From an uncultured Ectothiorhodospiraceae bacterium (GTDB lineage Bacteria > Pseudomonadota > Gammaproteobacteria > S012-40), in the NCBI GenBank assembly GCA_945787125.1, contig CALZHW010000009.1:1-44598 (forward strand): a DNA stretch of 44,598 nucleotides, written 5' to 3'. Of the stretch, positions 26,076 to 35,037 are shown piece by piece. A program made the position numbers and the translations under genes. The stretch's first letter is position 1; each line of letters opens with the position of its first letter. Below the pieces are notes generated by a model, which saw only the letters and a program-made list of their open reading frames with translations, had not been told where the DNA came from and made no database searches.

Positions 26076-26840
26076 GTGAAGCTAAGAGTACTAGGATGCA
26101 GCGGCGGTATTGGGCCAGGACGCAGAACTACATCATTGCTGATCAATGACAATATTCTGATCGATGCTGGTAGTGGAGTGGGAGATTTAACGCTGGATGA
26201 AATGATTAAGATTGAGCATATATTCATCACTCACTCGCACCTGGATCATATTGCCTTTTTACCATTGATGATTGACAGTATTTTTAGCGACATAACTTCA
26301 CCGGTTATAGTGCATGCACAGCAAGTCACTATTCAAGCACTTAAAGATCATATATTTAATTGGATTATCTGGCCTGATTTTTCCAAATTGCCAAACCCCA
26401 ATAAAGCGGTATTACAATTTAAGGCTATGGCGCCCGACGAGACGTTACTGATTGAAGATGTCCTGTTTCAGATGATTGAAGTCAGTCACTCGGTGCCAGC
26501 GGTTTCTTATCGGGTGGAAAAGGGTGGCAAAAGCATTGCGTTTAGCGGTGATACTTCCAGCAATGATAACCTTTGGCATCGTTTAAATGCATATGGCGGG
26601 TTGGATGTTTTAATTATTGAAAGCGCTTTTTCCGACAACTACTACGATCTTGCACTTGCCGCTCGCCATTATACGCCCTCGCTGCTGCTGGAGGATTTGA
26701 AAAAGCTTCGTTACCAGCCTGAAATCTACATCACGCATTTGAAACCCGGTGGTGAGGATGAAATCATCAATGAGCTAGAAGCCCTTGGCTCAGACATCGA
26801 CTTTAAAATATTACAGAACGGCACAGAGTTTACGCTATAA
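26076..26840 (+). CDS. class II 3',5'-cyclic-nucleotide phosphodiesterase (metallo-beta-lactamase fold)
   Basis: The 254-residue product has the metal-binding signature THSHLDHIA (His53, His55, Asp57, His58), then EVSHSVPAVSYR, SGDTSSND and ITHLKPGG, in the order seen in class II cAMP phosphodiesterases (CpdP/PDE1 type). It would cut cAMP or cGMP to the 5' monophosphate; other MBL-fold hydrolase roles are possible. The start is GTG at 26076, with AAGGA seven to eight bases upstream. It is inserted between ypjD and ffh, which are often direct neighbours. It has no signal peptide. Confidence 0.85.
   Translation: MKLRVLGCSGGIGPGRRTTSLLINDNILIDAGSGVGDLTLDEMIKIEHIFITHSHLDHIAFLPLMIDSIFSDITSPVIVHAQQVTIQALKDHIFNWIIWPDFSKLPNPNKAVLQFKAMAPDETLLIEDVLFQMIEVSHSVPAVSYRVEKGGKSIAFSGDTSSNDNLWHRLNAYGGLDVLIIESAFSDNYYDLALAARHYTPSLLLEDLKKLRYQPEIYITHLKPGGEDEIINELEALGSDIDFKILQNGTEFTL
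26812..26840 (+). promoter_or_regulatory. possible ffh promoter overlapping the upstream stop codon
   Basis: TATAAT near 26835 matches the -10 consensus exactly and includes the TAA stop of the phosphodiesterase. The best -35 (TTACAG, about 19 bp upstream) is weak. A hairpin CCCCGA/TCGGGG at 26866-26889 would lie in the ffh leader. Confidence 0.4.
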
Positions 26841-26913
26841 TATCCCCATCTTAATGCTCATAAGCCCCCGAAGTCTGTCTGTCTCGGGGTGCCTCATCCA
26901 CAAGGTTTAATCG

Positions 26914-28275
26914 ATGTTCAACAATTTGAGTGATCGTTTGACGGCCACATTGCGTAATATTCGTGGTCAGGGTCGTATTTCAGAAGACAATATTAAAGAA
27001 ACACTGCGTGAAGTCAGAATGGCATTGTTGGAAGCTGACGTTGCATTGCCCGTGGTGCGCGAATTTATCACCCGGGTTAAAGAAAAAGCACTTGGCTATG
27101 AGGTTATTAAAGATATTTCCGCTAGTCAGGCATTCATTAAAATCGTCAATGACGAACTCGTGCATGTTATGGGTGAAGCGAATGAAGCATTAAATCTCAA
27201 TGTCCAGCCGCCAGCGGTGATTTTGATGGCAGGTTTGCAAGGTGCTGGTAAAACCACCACAGTTGCTAAATTAGCCAAATATCTTAAAGAAAGCCAAAAA
27301 AAATCCGTGATGGTCGTGAGTGCCGACGTATATCGGCCAGCAGCGATTGACCAGTTGCAAACCCTGGCAAAAGAAGTGGATGTGGCGTTCTTTCCCAGTG
27401 ACAGCACACAAAAACCGGAAAAAATTGCTAAAGCGGCAATAAAAGAAGCAAAGCGTCAATTTATTGATGTGTTATTGCTGGATACCGCTGGCCGTTTGCA
27501 CATTGATGACGAAATGATGCAAGAGATCAAAACGCTGCACAAGTCAGTCAATCCGGTAGAAACCTTGTTTGTGGTGGACAGCATGACGGGCCAAGATGCT
27601 GCTAATACGGCCAAAGCCTTCAATGACGCTTTGCCGCTAACCGGCGTAGTATTAACCAAAACCGATGGTGATGCGCGTGGCGGTGCGGCTTTGTCAGTGC
27701 GTTACATAACCGGCAAGCCAATAAAATTTATCGGTATCGGTGAAAAAGTTACCGCGCTGCAACCGTTTCATCCTGAACGTATAGCGTCACGTATTCTGGG
27801 TATGGGTGATGTTTTAAGTCTGGTTGAGGAAGCCGAACAAAAGCTTGATCAAAAAGAAACGGAAAAGTTAGCCAAAAAGCTTAAAAAAGGTAAACCCTTT
27901 GATCTGGAAGATTTCCTGATGCAAATTCAGCAAATGAACAAAATGGGCGGCATCTCAAGCTTGATGGATAAGTTGCCTGGCATGGGGCAAATCCCGCAAA
28001 ATGTTAAAGAGCAGGTCAATGGCAAAGAGATGAGTCGGTTGGAAGCCATTATCCAATCGATGACCCGGCAGGAAAGGCGGCGCCCTGATATCATCAAAGG
28101 CTCGCGTAAACGCCGCATTGCCACAGGTTCGGGTACCCAGATTCAGGACGTTAATAAATTGCTCAAGCAATTTACCCAGATGCAAAAAATGATGAAAAAA
28201 ATGAATCAAAAAGGTGGTATGTCTAAGTTAATGAAGCAATTTAAAGGTGCAATGCCTAAAGGCATGCCTTTTTAG
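26914..28275 (+). CDS. ffh: signal recognition particle protein Ffh
   Basis: Ffh is the SRP GTPase that binds 4.5S RNA and signal sequences and delivers nascent membrane proteins to FtsY. The 453-residue length is standard. The N domain is followed by the G domain with GLQGAGKTTTVAKLAKYL (about 105-122), DTAGRLHIDD, and TKTDGDARGGA. The Met-rich M domain occupies the last 150 residues and ends in MKQFKGAMPKGMPF. It precedes rpsP as in other gammaproteobacteria, but a palindromic element and a promoter lie between. Confidence 0.97.
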   Translation: MFNNLSDRLTATLRNIRGQGRISEDNIKETLREVRMALLEADVALPVVREFITRVKEKALGYEVIKDISASQAFIKIVNDELVHVMGEANEALNLNVQPPAVILMAGLQGAGKTTTVAKLAKYLKESQKKSVMVVSADVYRPAAIDQLQTLAKEVDVAFFPSDSTQKPEKIAKAAIKEAKRQFIDVLLLDTAGRLHIDDEMMQEIKTLHKSVNPVETLFVVDSMTGQDAANTAKAFNDALPLTGVVLTKTDGDARGGAALSVRYITGKPIKFIGIGEKVTALQPFHPERIASRILGMGDVLSLVEEAEQKLDQKETEKLAKKLKKGKPFDLEDFLMQIQQMNKMGGISSLMDKLPGMGQIPQNVKEQVNGKEMSRLEAIIQSMTRQERRRPDIIKGSRKRRIATGSGTQIQDVNKLLKQFTQMQKMMKKMNQKGGMSKLMKQFKGAMPKGMPF

Positions 28276-28300
28276 CCTTTTTCGACGAGAGAAAACAAGC

Positions 28301-28460
28301 TCGGATATTTCATGAATTCACGAGATTATCACCAAGAGATTTTGATTTTACAGGAGATTATCTGATTGAGTGCCGTACTCGTGTGTACGGTCGATTGAAG
28401 ATAATCTTCTGTAGAATCAAAGATCAAGCGAGAAATCGTGTAATTCATGAATTATCCGGG
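28301..28460. repeat. AATTCATGAATT-ended palindromic element, short copy
   Basis: The ends are TCGGATATTTCATGAATTC and GTAATTCATGAATTATCCG. The inner stems include GATTATCTGATTGAGTGC and AGATAATCTTCTG. It is the reverse complement of a shortened version of 24761-25093. It sits between ffh and the promoter of the rpsP operon. Confidence 0.83.
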
Positions 28461-28470
28461 CAAGTAAAGT

Positions 28471-28500
28471 CTTTTATTTGAACGGCAATTTGTATATAAT
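28471..28500 (+). promoter_or_regulatory. rpsP operon promoter
   Basis: A perfect -10 TATAAT (28495-28500) lies 18 bp after CTTTTA (28471-28476), 71 bp before the rpsP ATG. A leader with a GGCCGGGACACATCTCGG segment follows, which may form a small hairpin. Confidence 0.6.
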
Positions 28501-28571
28501 CCGCCGCTCATTTTAGGCCGGGACACATCTCGGTAAACAGGTCAGTAAACAGGATAGTTGAGGAATACAAC

Positions 28572-28814
28572 ATGGTGACAATTCGTTTGGCACGTGGGGG
28601 AGCAAAAAAGCGTCCCTTTTATCACATGGTCGTAACTGACAGTCGTAATCGTCGTGATGGTCGTTACATCGAGCGCCTGGGATTTTTCAACCCTCTCGCA
28701 AAAGGCCAGGAAGAACGTTTAAGATTCAACCAGGAACGTATCGATTATTGGATAGGAACTGGCGCACAGACATCTGACCGCGTTGCAAAATTGCTAAAAA
28801 GTCAGCAAGCTTAA
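28572..28814 (+). CDS. rpsP: 30S ribosomal protein S16
   Basis: S16 is a small 30S subunit assembly protein; 80 residues is the normal size. The N-terminus [20 protein letters not shown] and [20 protein letters not shown] are diagnostic. It is first in the rpsP-rimM-trmD-rplS operon and has GAGG eight bases before the ATG. Confidence 0.98.
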   Translation: MVTIRLARGGAKKRPFYHMVVTDSRNRRDGRYIERLGFFNPLAKGQEERLRFNQERIDYWIGTGAQTSDRVAKLLKSQQA

Positions 28815-28836
28815 TTTTGGGGCTTGGGCGATCTGA

Positions 28837-29361
28837 ATGAACACTGCTCATTCAAGCGAGAAATCTGCAAGTCTCATACTTGGCCAGATAAGTGGAGTTT
28901 TTGGGGTGAAAGGCTGGGTCAAAGTCCATTCTTTTACCAGCGATATTGAAAGTATCCTGAAATACAAAACCTGGCAGCTTGAAAGTGATGGCAAGATCTC
29001 GGAGATCAAATTAGAAGCAGGTCAAAAGCATGGTAAAGGCATCATCGCCAAATTAGCGGCAGTCGATGACCGGGATGACGCCGCCAAGTTAATAAAAGCA
29101 AATATCGTCATTTTGCGCGAAGCGCTTCCGGAGTTAAGTCAGGGTGAATATTACTGGCATGACTTGCAAGGTCTTGAAGTGTTTAATGCAGATGGTAAGC
29201 GTTATGGCGTGGTGGATCATCTGTTTGAGACCGGGGCCAATGATGTTATGGTCGTTAAAGGCGAAAAAGAAATATTGATACCTTTTGTTCAGGGGCAATA
29301 TATTCAGCAAATTGACCTGGAAAATAAAACCATCCGGGTGGATTGGCCAGAAGAGTTATAA
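28837..29361 (+). CDS. rimM: ribosome maturation factor RimM
   Basis: RimM helps assemble the 30S head and binds S19. The 174-residue protein has the N-terminal domain (LILGQISGVFGVKGWVKVHS) and the PRC-barrel domain (YYWHDLQGLEVFN, GANDVMVVKGEKEILIPFV). It follows rpsP by 22 bp and precedes trmD by 6 bp. Its ribosome binding site is weak, which suggests translation partly coupled to rpsP. Confidence 0.97.
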   Translation: MNTAHSSEKSASLILGQISGVFGVKGWVKVHSFTSDIESILKYKTWQLESDGKISEIKLEAGQKHGKGIIAKLAAVDDRDDAAKLIKANIVILREALPELSQGEYYWHDLQGLEVFNADGKRYGVVDHLFETGANDVMVVKGEKEILIPFVQGQYIQQIDLENKTIRVDWPEEL

Positions 29362-29367
29362 AATGAC

Positions 29368-30105
29368 GTGCGGATAGATGTCATTACCGTTTTTCCGCAA
29401 ATGTTTACTGCCATCACCGAATACGGGGTGGTTGGAAGAGCGGTGCAGAATCAGCGGCTAAGTGTTAATACGTTTAATCCACGTGAATATGCGACAAATA
29501 AGTATCAGAGCGTCGATGATCGGCCCTACGGCGGTGGGCCGGGCATGGTTATGCAATTGCAGCCTTTGCAGGCAGCCATAAAGGCCGCCAAGGCAGTTAA
29601 TCAGAACGCTAGAGTGATTTACTTATCACCGCAAGGAAAGCCGCTAAACCAGGCATTGCTTGGGATTTTGAGCTGCCTTGATGGATTGATTTTACTGAAC
29701 GGGCGTTACGAAGGCGTTGATGAGAGGCTCTTGCAAGCCGAAGTTGATGAAGAAGTCTCGATTGGAGATTACGTACTCAGTGGCGGCGAACTGGCTTCGA
29801 TGGTGTTAATTGACGGCGTTGCTCGGCTAATGCCCGGCGTTTTGGGTCATGAGGATTCTGCAGAACAGGATTCGTTTGTTAATGGCTTGCTAGATTGTCC
29901 ACATTACACTCGGCCAGAAGAAATAAACCAGCAGCGTGTACCCAACGTGCTGTTAAGTGGTGATCACGCCGCAATAGAAAAGTGGCGATTAAAACAAAGT
30001 TTGGGTCGTACCTGGCAGCGCAGGCCGGATTTGCTGGCTAAGCTGGAATTGTCAAATGAACAGCAACGGTTACTGGATGAGTATATTCAGGAATCTAAAG
30101 AGTAG
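29368..30105 (+). CDS. trmD: tRNA (guanine-N1)-methyltransferase TrmD
   Basis: TrmD makes m1G37 in tRNAs, preventing +1 frameshifts. The 245-residue SPOUT-class protein shows [13 protein letters not shown], the knotted SAM site ([34 protein letters not shown]), and HPHYTRP-like CPHYTRPEE. The start is GTG at 29368 ([13 protein letters not shown]). The nearby ATG at 29363 runs into a stop after four codons, so GTG is the only sensible start. Confidence 0.97.
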   Translation: MRIDVITVFPQMFTAITEYGVVGRAVQNQRLSVNTFNPREYATNKYQSVDDRPYGGGPGMVMQLQPLQAAIKAAKAVNQNARVIYLSPQGKPLNQALLGILSCLDGLILLNGRYEGVDERLLQAEVDEEVSIGDYVLSGGELASMVLIDGVARLMPGVLGHEDSAEQDSFVNGLLDCPHYTRPEEINQQRVPNVLLSGDHAAIEKWRLKQSLGRTWQRRPDLLAKLELSNEQQRLLDEYIQESKE

Positions 30106-30163
30106 GAATGGGTGCGTGATAGCATTTCTATTCCTTATAAGACTTAAGTAAACGGAGTGAGTC

Positions 30164-30508
30164 ATGAGCAACATTATCGAGCAGCTCGAAAAAGAGCAAA
30201 TTAAAGCAAACTTCCCTGAGTTCAATCCAGGTGATACCGTCGTTGTTCAGGTTAAAGTCATTGAGGGTACTCGTGAGCGTCTTCAGGCTTTCGAAGGTGT
30301 CTGCATTGCTAAGCGTAACCGTGGATTAAATTCTTCGTTTACCGTGCGTAAGATATCACATGGCGAAGGTGTTGAGCGGGTTTTTCAGGCACACAGCCCA
30401 TTGATTGAAAGTGTTGCAGTCAAGCGCCGTGGCGCGGTTCGTCGAGCCAAGCTTTATTATTTACGCGAGCTTCGTGGACGTGCTGCAAGAATTAAAGAAA
30501 AATTGTAA
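30164..30508 (+). CDS. rplS: 50S ribosomal protein L19
   Basis: L19 lies at the 30S-50S interface; 114 residues is standard. The sequence contains [39 protein letters not shown] and [22 protein letters not shown] lies six bases before the ATG. It is the last gene of the operon and is followed within 30 bp by a strong terminator. Confidence 0.98.
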   Translation: MSNIIEQLEKEQIKANFPEFNPGDTVVVQVKVIEGTRERLQAFEGVCIAKRNRGLNSSFTVRKISHGEGVERVFQAHSPLIESVAVKRRGAVRRAKLYYLRELRGRAARIKEKL

Positions 30509-30533
30509 CGGACTTTCTTTTCTGGTTGTAACA

Positions 30534-30563
30534 ATAAAAAAAGGCGCTTCGAGCGCCTTTTTT
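30534..30563 (+). terminator. rho-independent terminator after rplS
   Basis: The stem GGCGCT/AGCGCC with a TCG loop is preceded by a run of A (about 30536-30542) and followed by seven T (30557-30563). It should also work in reverse. It cleanly ends the rpsP-rimM-trmD-rplS operon. Confidence 0.9.
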
Positions 30564-30646
30564 TATTGCGCTACCGTAAGAAATGCGGGTTAATTCTAAC
30601 TCACTCTACAAACCGTCCAACTGATGATTTTAGGATAACGTTTCGC

Positions 30647-31129
30647 ATGAATACCGACACTAAAAATTTCGATGCTGTATTCGCTTGTCCGTTTGGGGGT
30701 ATCGGCATTCATTTACGGGATCTTTGTATTGTTGAACTTGAATTTTTATATCAGCCCGTCAACAAGAATTATTTCGCATCCGAGCAGGCTGAAAGAATAG
30801 CGGCTGATATTTTGCTCTATTTTACTAACCCGCAGCACGATTTTGAAAGTGAGTTGTTGGCAAAAGGCACTGCGTTCCAAAAAAGAGTTTGGGATCAATT
30901 ATGTAGGATTCCTGTAGGTGAGGTTCGCACTTATGGTGAAGTTGCCGCCACATTAAATTCGAGCGCCAGGGCGGTGGGAAATGCCTGTCGGAAAAATCCG
31001 TTACCATTAATGGTGCCGTGCCATCGGGTGGTTGCCAAAAATGGTCTGGGCGGTTTCGCTGGAGAACGTGAAGGGCAAACCATTAGTCTGAAAAAATGGC
31101 TATTGGATTTTGAGGCAAGCAGTGTATGA
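30647..31129 (+). CDS. ogt: methylated-DNA--protein-cysteine methyltransferase
   Basis: The enzyme removes O6-alkyl groups from guanine onto its own Cys, a one-shot repair. From the ATG at 30647 it has 160 residues. The frame opens earlier (30566), but that part overlaps the terminator and has no conserved sequence. Motifs: FQKRVWDQLCRIPVGEVRTY, NSSARAVGNACRKNPLP, the active-site PCHRVV, and GLGGFAGE. It resembles Ogt rather than Ada, as no Ada N-terminal domain is present. It overlaps xerD by four bases (ATGA at 31126-31129). Confidence 0.93.
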   Translation: MNTDTKNFDAVFACPFGGIGIHLRDLCIVELEFLYQPVNKNYFASEQAERIAADILLYFTNPQHDFESELLAKGTAFQKRVWDQLCRIPVGEVRTYGEVAATLNSSARAVGNACRKNPLPLMVPCHRVVAKNGLGGFAGEREGQTISLKKWLLDFEASSV

Positions 31130-32031
31130 GTCAGACTGAAGACGAAGATAAAAAACGCATTGAGCAGTTCATTGATTATTTGTGGCTTGAGTCTGGTTTA
31201 AGTAAGAATACACAGGCCGCGTATAAAAATGATTTACAGTTATGCGCGCAGTGGTTGGCGCAAAACAACGTATCTTTACTTCAGGCGCAACGCGCAAATT
31301 TACTGGAATTTTTGGCAAGCAAGATTGCTGCGGGTGCAAAAGCACGAACCTCTGCTCGAGTGCTATCAACCCTAAAGCGTTTTTATCAGTATTTAAATCT
31401 ACAAAACTTGCGTGCAGACAATCCGAGCGCGCTCATAGAAAGCCCCAGGCTTGGGCGCAGTTTGCCGGCATCATTGTCAGAAAAAGACGTTGAAGCATTA
31501 CTCGCTGCACCGGATGGTTCTACAATGCTGGGTATTAGGGATTTGGCGATGCTGGAGTTGCTTTATGCAACGGGCTTGAGGGTTAGCGAGTTGGTCAATC
31601 TTCAGTTAGCCCAAGTCAACTTAAACCAGGGTTTGGTTCGTATTGTGGGCAAGGGTAACAAAGAGCGGTTAGTGCCTATGGGTGAGCAGGCGCAGGCGCA
31701 GATAATTCATTATCAGCAACAGGCGCGGCCTGATATTCTGCAGCAGCAAGTGTCTGACTATTTGTTTGTTACCCGCCGTGGCAGCGCGATGACGCGTCAT
31801 GCTTTTTGGCATATCATGAAGAAATATTCGCAAACTGCCGGTATAATACATACCTTGTCACCGCACACCTTACGGCATGCATTTGCAACCCATTTACTAA
31901 ATCATGGCGCTGATCTGCGGGTAGTACAAATGCTGTTGGGGCATTCTGATTTATCCACAACGCAGATTTATACTCACGTAGCGCAGGAGCGGCTGAAAAG
32001 CCTGTATGAGAAACATCATCCTCGCGCGTAA
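31126..32031 (+). CDS. xerD: site-specific tyrosine recombinase XerD
   Basis: XerD, with XerC, resolves chromosome dimers at dif. The 301-residue length fits (E. coli 298). The catalytic residues are visible: Arg in YATGLRVSELV, Lys in GKGNKERLVP, HTLRHAFATH, GHSDLSTTQIYTHV with the tyrosine nucleophile. The SAM-like core-binding N-terminal domain is present. The ending HHPRA is the usual XerD end. A 16-bp tandem duplication covers the last codons and stop (32017-32048). It precedes dsbC, a frequent neighbour. Confidence 0.96.
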   Translation: MSQTEDEDKKRIEQFIDYLWLESGLSKNTQAAYKNDLQLCAQWLAQNNVSLLQAQRANLLEFLASKIAAGAKARTSARVLSTLKRFYQYLNLQNLRADNPSALIESPRLGRSLPASLSEKDVEALLAAPDGSTMLGIRDLAMLELLYATGLRVSELVNLQLAQVNLNQGLVRIVGKGNKERLVPMGEQAQAQIIHYQQQARPDILQQQVSDYLFVTRRGSAMTRHAFWHIMKKYSQTAGIIHTLSPHTLRHAFATHLLNHGADLRVVQMLLGHSDLSTTQIYTHVAQERLKSLYEKHHPRA

Positions 32032-32048
32032 CCATCCTCGCGCATAAC
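32017..32048. repeat. 16-bp tandem duplication at the xerD stop
   Basis: CATCCTCGCGCGTAAC is followed directly by CATCCTCGCGCATAAC, with one mismatch. The first copy contains the last xerD codons and stop; the second is untranslated. Confidence 0.85.
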
Positions 32049-32198
32049 AAAGTAATGTAAATTGAATTGTGGTAGTATTTCACGTTTTCGGCATGATTTT
32101 CGGATCATTATTCATATGACGTTGTCGAACCTTTATCCCGTGGTTTTTATCGGGGTTCTATTAACTAAATATTTAATTATCTGTTCGGGGGTTAAAAC

Positions 32199-32936
32199 GT
32201 GTATAAGCGACTATTCGCCAGCCTTTTTGCATTAATTCTGAGTGCGCCTCTCGCACTAATTGCGGGAGAGAAAGAGGATGTTAGTGCAATTAAAACAGCA
32301 TTAGCTAAAATTATGCCTGATTCTACTCCGGATAGCATTAGTCCTGCAGCCCTAACGGGTTTGTATCAAGTGGTATTTGGGGCGCAAGTGCTTTATTTAT
32401 CACCTGACGGACGATATGTGATTCAAGGTGATCTAATTGATCTGGATAAGCAGGAAAATATTACTGAGTCCGCCCGGTCTATCCAGCGCGCTAAACTGGT
32501 TAAAAATATTGATGATAGTACAGCGATAATTTTCAAGCCCGCAGACGTTAAGTATTCAATTACGGTATTCACTGATATTGATTGCGGCTATTGTCGTAAG
32601 CTTCATCAGGAGATCGAACAATATTTGGCAGAGGGCATCCAGATACGTTATCTTGCTTTCCCCCGTTCCGGCGTCAATACCAAATCTTATTTTAAAGCGG
32701 TGAATGTTTGGTGTGCTAAAGATCAGCACAAAGCAATGACTGATGCGAAAGCCGGCATTCCCCAAGAAAAACAAGAGTGTGATAATCCGGTGGAAAGTCA
32801 TTTGAAACTTGGTGAGCAATTTGGTGTTACCGGAACACCGACCCTGGTACTAGATTCGGGTGATGTAGTGCCTGGCTATGTGCCAGCCCCTCGCTTGAAG
32901 CAGATGTTGCAAAAAATGAAAAGTGCAGCGCTTTAA
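32199..32936 (+). CDS. dsbC: thiol:disulfide interchange protein DsbC
   Basis: DsbC is the periplasmic disulfide isomerase. The 245-residue precursor has a signal peptide (about 1-22), the N-terminal dimerisation domain (GLYQVVFGAQVLYLSPDGRY) and a thioredoxin-like domain with active site CGYC near residue 128. It also has the cis-Pro loop GVTGTPTLVL. The start is GTG at 32199, after CGGGGG seven bases upstream. It follows xerD with a gap of 167 bp. Confidence 0.94.
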   Translation: MYKRLFASLFALILSAPLALIAGEKEDVSAIKTALAKIMPDSTPDSISPAALTGLYQVVFGAQVLYLSPDGRYVIQGDLIDLDKQENITESARSIQRAKLVKNIDDSTAIIFKPADVKYSITVFTDIDCGYCRKLHQEIEQYLAEGIQIRYLAFPRSGVNTKSYFKAVNVWCAKDQHKAMTDAKAGIPQEKQECDNPVESHLKLGEQFGVTGTPTLVLDSGDVVPGYVPAPRLKQMLQKMKSAAL

Positions 32937-32961
32937 GTCACCGGTGCGCACGATGTGATTC

Positions 32962-32992
32962 ACATTATTGGAGTTTATAACTCCAATAATGT
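32962..32992. terminator. perfect 14-bp palindrome between convergent dsbC and fabB
   Basis: The stem ACATTATTGGAGTT / AACTCCAATAATGT has a 3-base loop and lies between two convergent stop codons (32936 and 33011). It has no flanking T-run. A bidirectional terminator is likely but not certain. Confidence 0.5.
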
Positions 32993-33010
32993 TGTTCGCT
33001 GGTTATGCAC

Positions 33011-34237
33011 TTATGACTTGGATTCAGGATATCGCTTAAACGCCAGGCAGGAATTTGTACCGCCAAAGCCAAAGCTATTGGATATTACGACATTTAGATT
33101 GGCGTCATCGATACGTTGCGTAGCGATTGGCATGCCTTCCGCTCTGGGATCCAGCTCAGTAATATTGACGGAAGCGGCAATAAAATTATTCTTTTGCATG
33201 ATTAAGGAATAAATTGCTTCGTTAACCCCGGCAGCACCCAGTGCGTGACCGGTCAATGACTTGGTCGAACTTATATATGGAGCCTGGTCACCAAACACTT
33301 CTCTTATTGCTTCCAGCTCTTTGGTGTCGCCTACAGGGGTGCTGGTGCCATGTGCATTGATGTAATCAACGGGTGCATCAATCTGCTCCAGTGCTTGGTG
33401 CATACAGCGTATAGCACCTTCTCCAGAAGGTTGCACCATGTCATAGCCATCAGAAGTTGCACCGTAGCCGACAAGCTCAGCGTAAATTGGTGCCCCGCGA
33501 TTTAAAGCATGCTCTAATTCCTCGAGCACCAATAGACCGCCGCCGCCAGAAATCACAAAACCATCACGTGTGACATCATAGGCACGTGATGCAGTCTGTG
33601 GTGTATCGTTATATTTCGAAGACAGCGCACCCATGCCATCGAATAGTACAGATTGTGTCCAGTGGAGTTCTTCAGCGCCACCGGCAAACATAACATCTTG
33701 TTTGCCCATTTGAATGAGCTCAGCGGCATTGCCTATGCAGTGCGCGCTGGTCGCGCAGGCTGAGCTAATTGAGTAACAGGTGCCTTTAATTTTATAGGCG
33801 GTAGAGAGACACGCTGAAGTGGTGCTGCCCATGGCGCGGGTGACCATATAAGGGCCAACGCGTTTCACGCCTTTTTCGCGTAATATGTCGGCTGCTAATA
33901 CCACATTTGCATTTGAAGCGCCGCCGGAGCCAGTGATTAAACCGGTACGTGTGTTTGATATATGCGCTTCTTGCAGTCCGGCATCTTCAATGGCTTCTTT
34001 CATTGCGAGATAGTTATAGGCTGCAGCGTCTCCCATAAATCGAAACAATTTGCGTTCAATAAGTGCTTTGGTATCGATGTTTAATGGACCATGAACATGG
34101 CTGCGAAAGCCCAGTTCAGCGTATTCTTCGCTGTAGGCGAGGCCACTTTTACCTTCATAGAGCGATTTGCGCACTTCTTCCTGGTTATTTCCTATGCTGG
34201 ATACTATGCCCAAACCTGTTACAACAACCCTTTTCAC
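33011..34237 (-). CDS. fabB: 3-oxoacyl-ACP synthase I FabB
   Basis: FabB elongates unsaturated acyl-ACP intermediates. The 408-residue protein has the nucleophile Cys in [14 protein letters not shown] (about 163) and the two catalytic His in [12 protein letters not shown] and [11 protein letters not shown]. The start is GTG at 34237 with AGAGGAA six bases upstream. It lies 11 bp downstream of fabA; the pair forms the anaerobic unsaturated fatty acid operon. Confidence 0.96.
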   Translation of the reverse strand: MKRVVVTGLGIVSSIGNNQEEVRKSLYEGKSGLAYSEEYAELGFRSHVHGPLNIDTKALIERKLFRFMGDAAAYNYLAMKEAIEDAGLQEAHISNTRTGLITGSGGASNANVVLAADILREKGVKRVGPYMVTRAMGSTTSACLSTAYKIKGTCYSISSACATSAHCIGNAAELIQMGKQDVMFAGGAEELHWTQSVLFDGMGALSSKYNDTPQTASRAYDVTRDGFVISGGGGLLVLEELEHALNRGAPIYAELVGYGATSDGYDMVQPSGEGAIRCMHQALEQIDAPVDYINAHGTSTPVGDTKELEAIREVFGDQAPYISSTKSLTGHALGAAGVNEAIYSLIMQKNNFIAASVNITELDPRAEGMPIATQRIDDANLNVVISNSFGFGGTNSCLAFKRYPESKS

Positions 34238-34248
34238 TGTTAATTCCT

Positions 34249-34764
34249 CTAAAAGTTGTCCGTTGAGGTGAATAATCCGACACGTAAGTTGTGCGCACTG
34301 TATATTTCTTTGCCATCAACTTCCATTCGTGCATCGGCGATTCCCATGTAAAGCTTTCGCATAATAACGCGTTTCAAATCTATAATGTAAGTCACTTTTT
34401 TGTTTTTTGGGGTGACTTGGCCACTGAATTTCACTTCACCTGCGCCTAAAGCCCGACCACGGCCAGGTCCGCCACGCCAACCTAAATAAAACCCTACCAA
34501 TTGCCACATGGCATCGAGCCCAAGACAGCCCGGCATGACCGGATCATTTTCAAAGTGACAATCAAAAAACCACATGTCCGGCTTTATATCGAGTTCAGCG
34601 ATAATTTGGCCTTTGCCATGGCTACCACCGTCTTGCGTAATACTGGTAATACGATCAAGCATTAACATCGGTGGTAGGGGCAATTGAGCGTTCCCTGGTC
34701 CAAACAGCTTGCCATGCCCGCACTCAATCAAATCTTCGTAACTATAGCTATTTTTATGTGTCAT
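34249..34764 (-). CDS. fabA: 3-hydroxydecanoyl-ACP dehydratase/isomerase FabA
   Basis: FabA dehydrates and isomerises C10 intermediates, committing them to unsaturated fatty acids. The 171-residue length matches E. coli FabA. The catalytic His70 is in [14 protein letters not shown], and the second catalytic residue (Asp) is in [17 protein letters not shown]. Directly downstream is fabB. It is divergent from sucA across 273 bp. Confidence 0.97.
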   Translation of the reverse strand: MTHKNSYSYEDLIECGHGKLFGPGNAQLPLPPMLMLDRITSITQDGGSHGKGQIIAELDIKPDMWFFDCHFENDPVMPGCLGLDAMWQLVGFYLGWRGGPGRGRALGAGEVKFSGQVTPKNKKVTYIIDLKRVIMRKLYMGIADARMEVDGKEIYSAHNLRVGLFTSTDNF

Positions 34765-34953
34765 TACTTACTCTGGCGTTGTTTATATGGTTCATCATTA
34801 GGCTTTTACAAAGTTTAAATGTCTTGAATTATAAAAGCGCATAAACTATCACAAATGGACGAAGATTTTAATGCTCAAGTTAAAATCAGGCACTTTAATT
34901 CAATAAAATCATAATTCGGTATTACAATTGCTTAGCTTTTGCAAAAAAAAGAT

Positions 34954-34977
34954 GTAATTCATGAATTATCGGGGTTA
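34954..34977. repeat. solo end of the AATTCATGAATT element
   Basis: GTAATTCATGAATTATCGG then GGTTA matches one terminus of the elements at 24761-25093 and 28301-28460. No partner end is seen. It lies 60 bp before sucA in the fabA-sucA divergent region; the rest of that region (34765-34953) is AT-rich with no feature I can name. Confidence 0.6.
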
Positions 34978-35037
34978 GGGTATGCGTACGTAAGATATAC
35001 GAATTGAGTCGTTAAGGGAATTAAACAACGAAAAACT

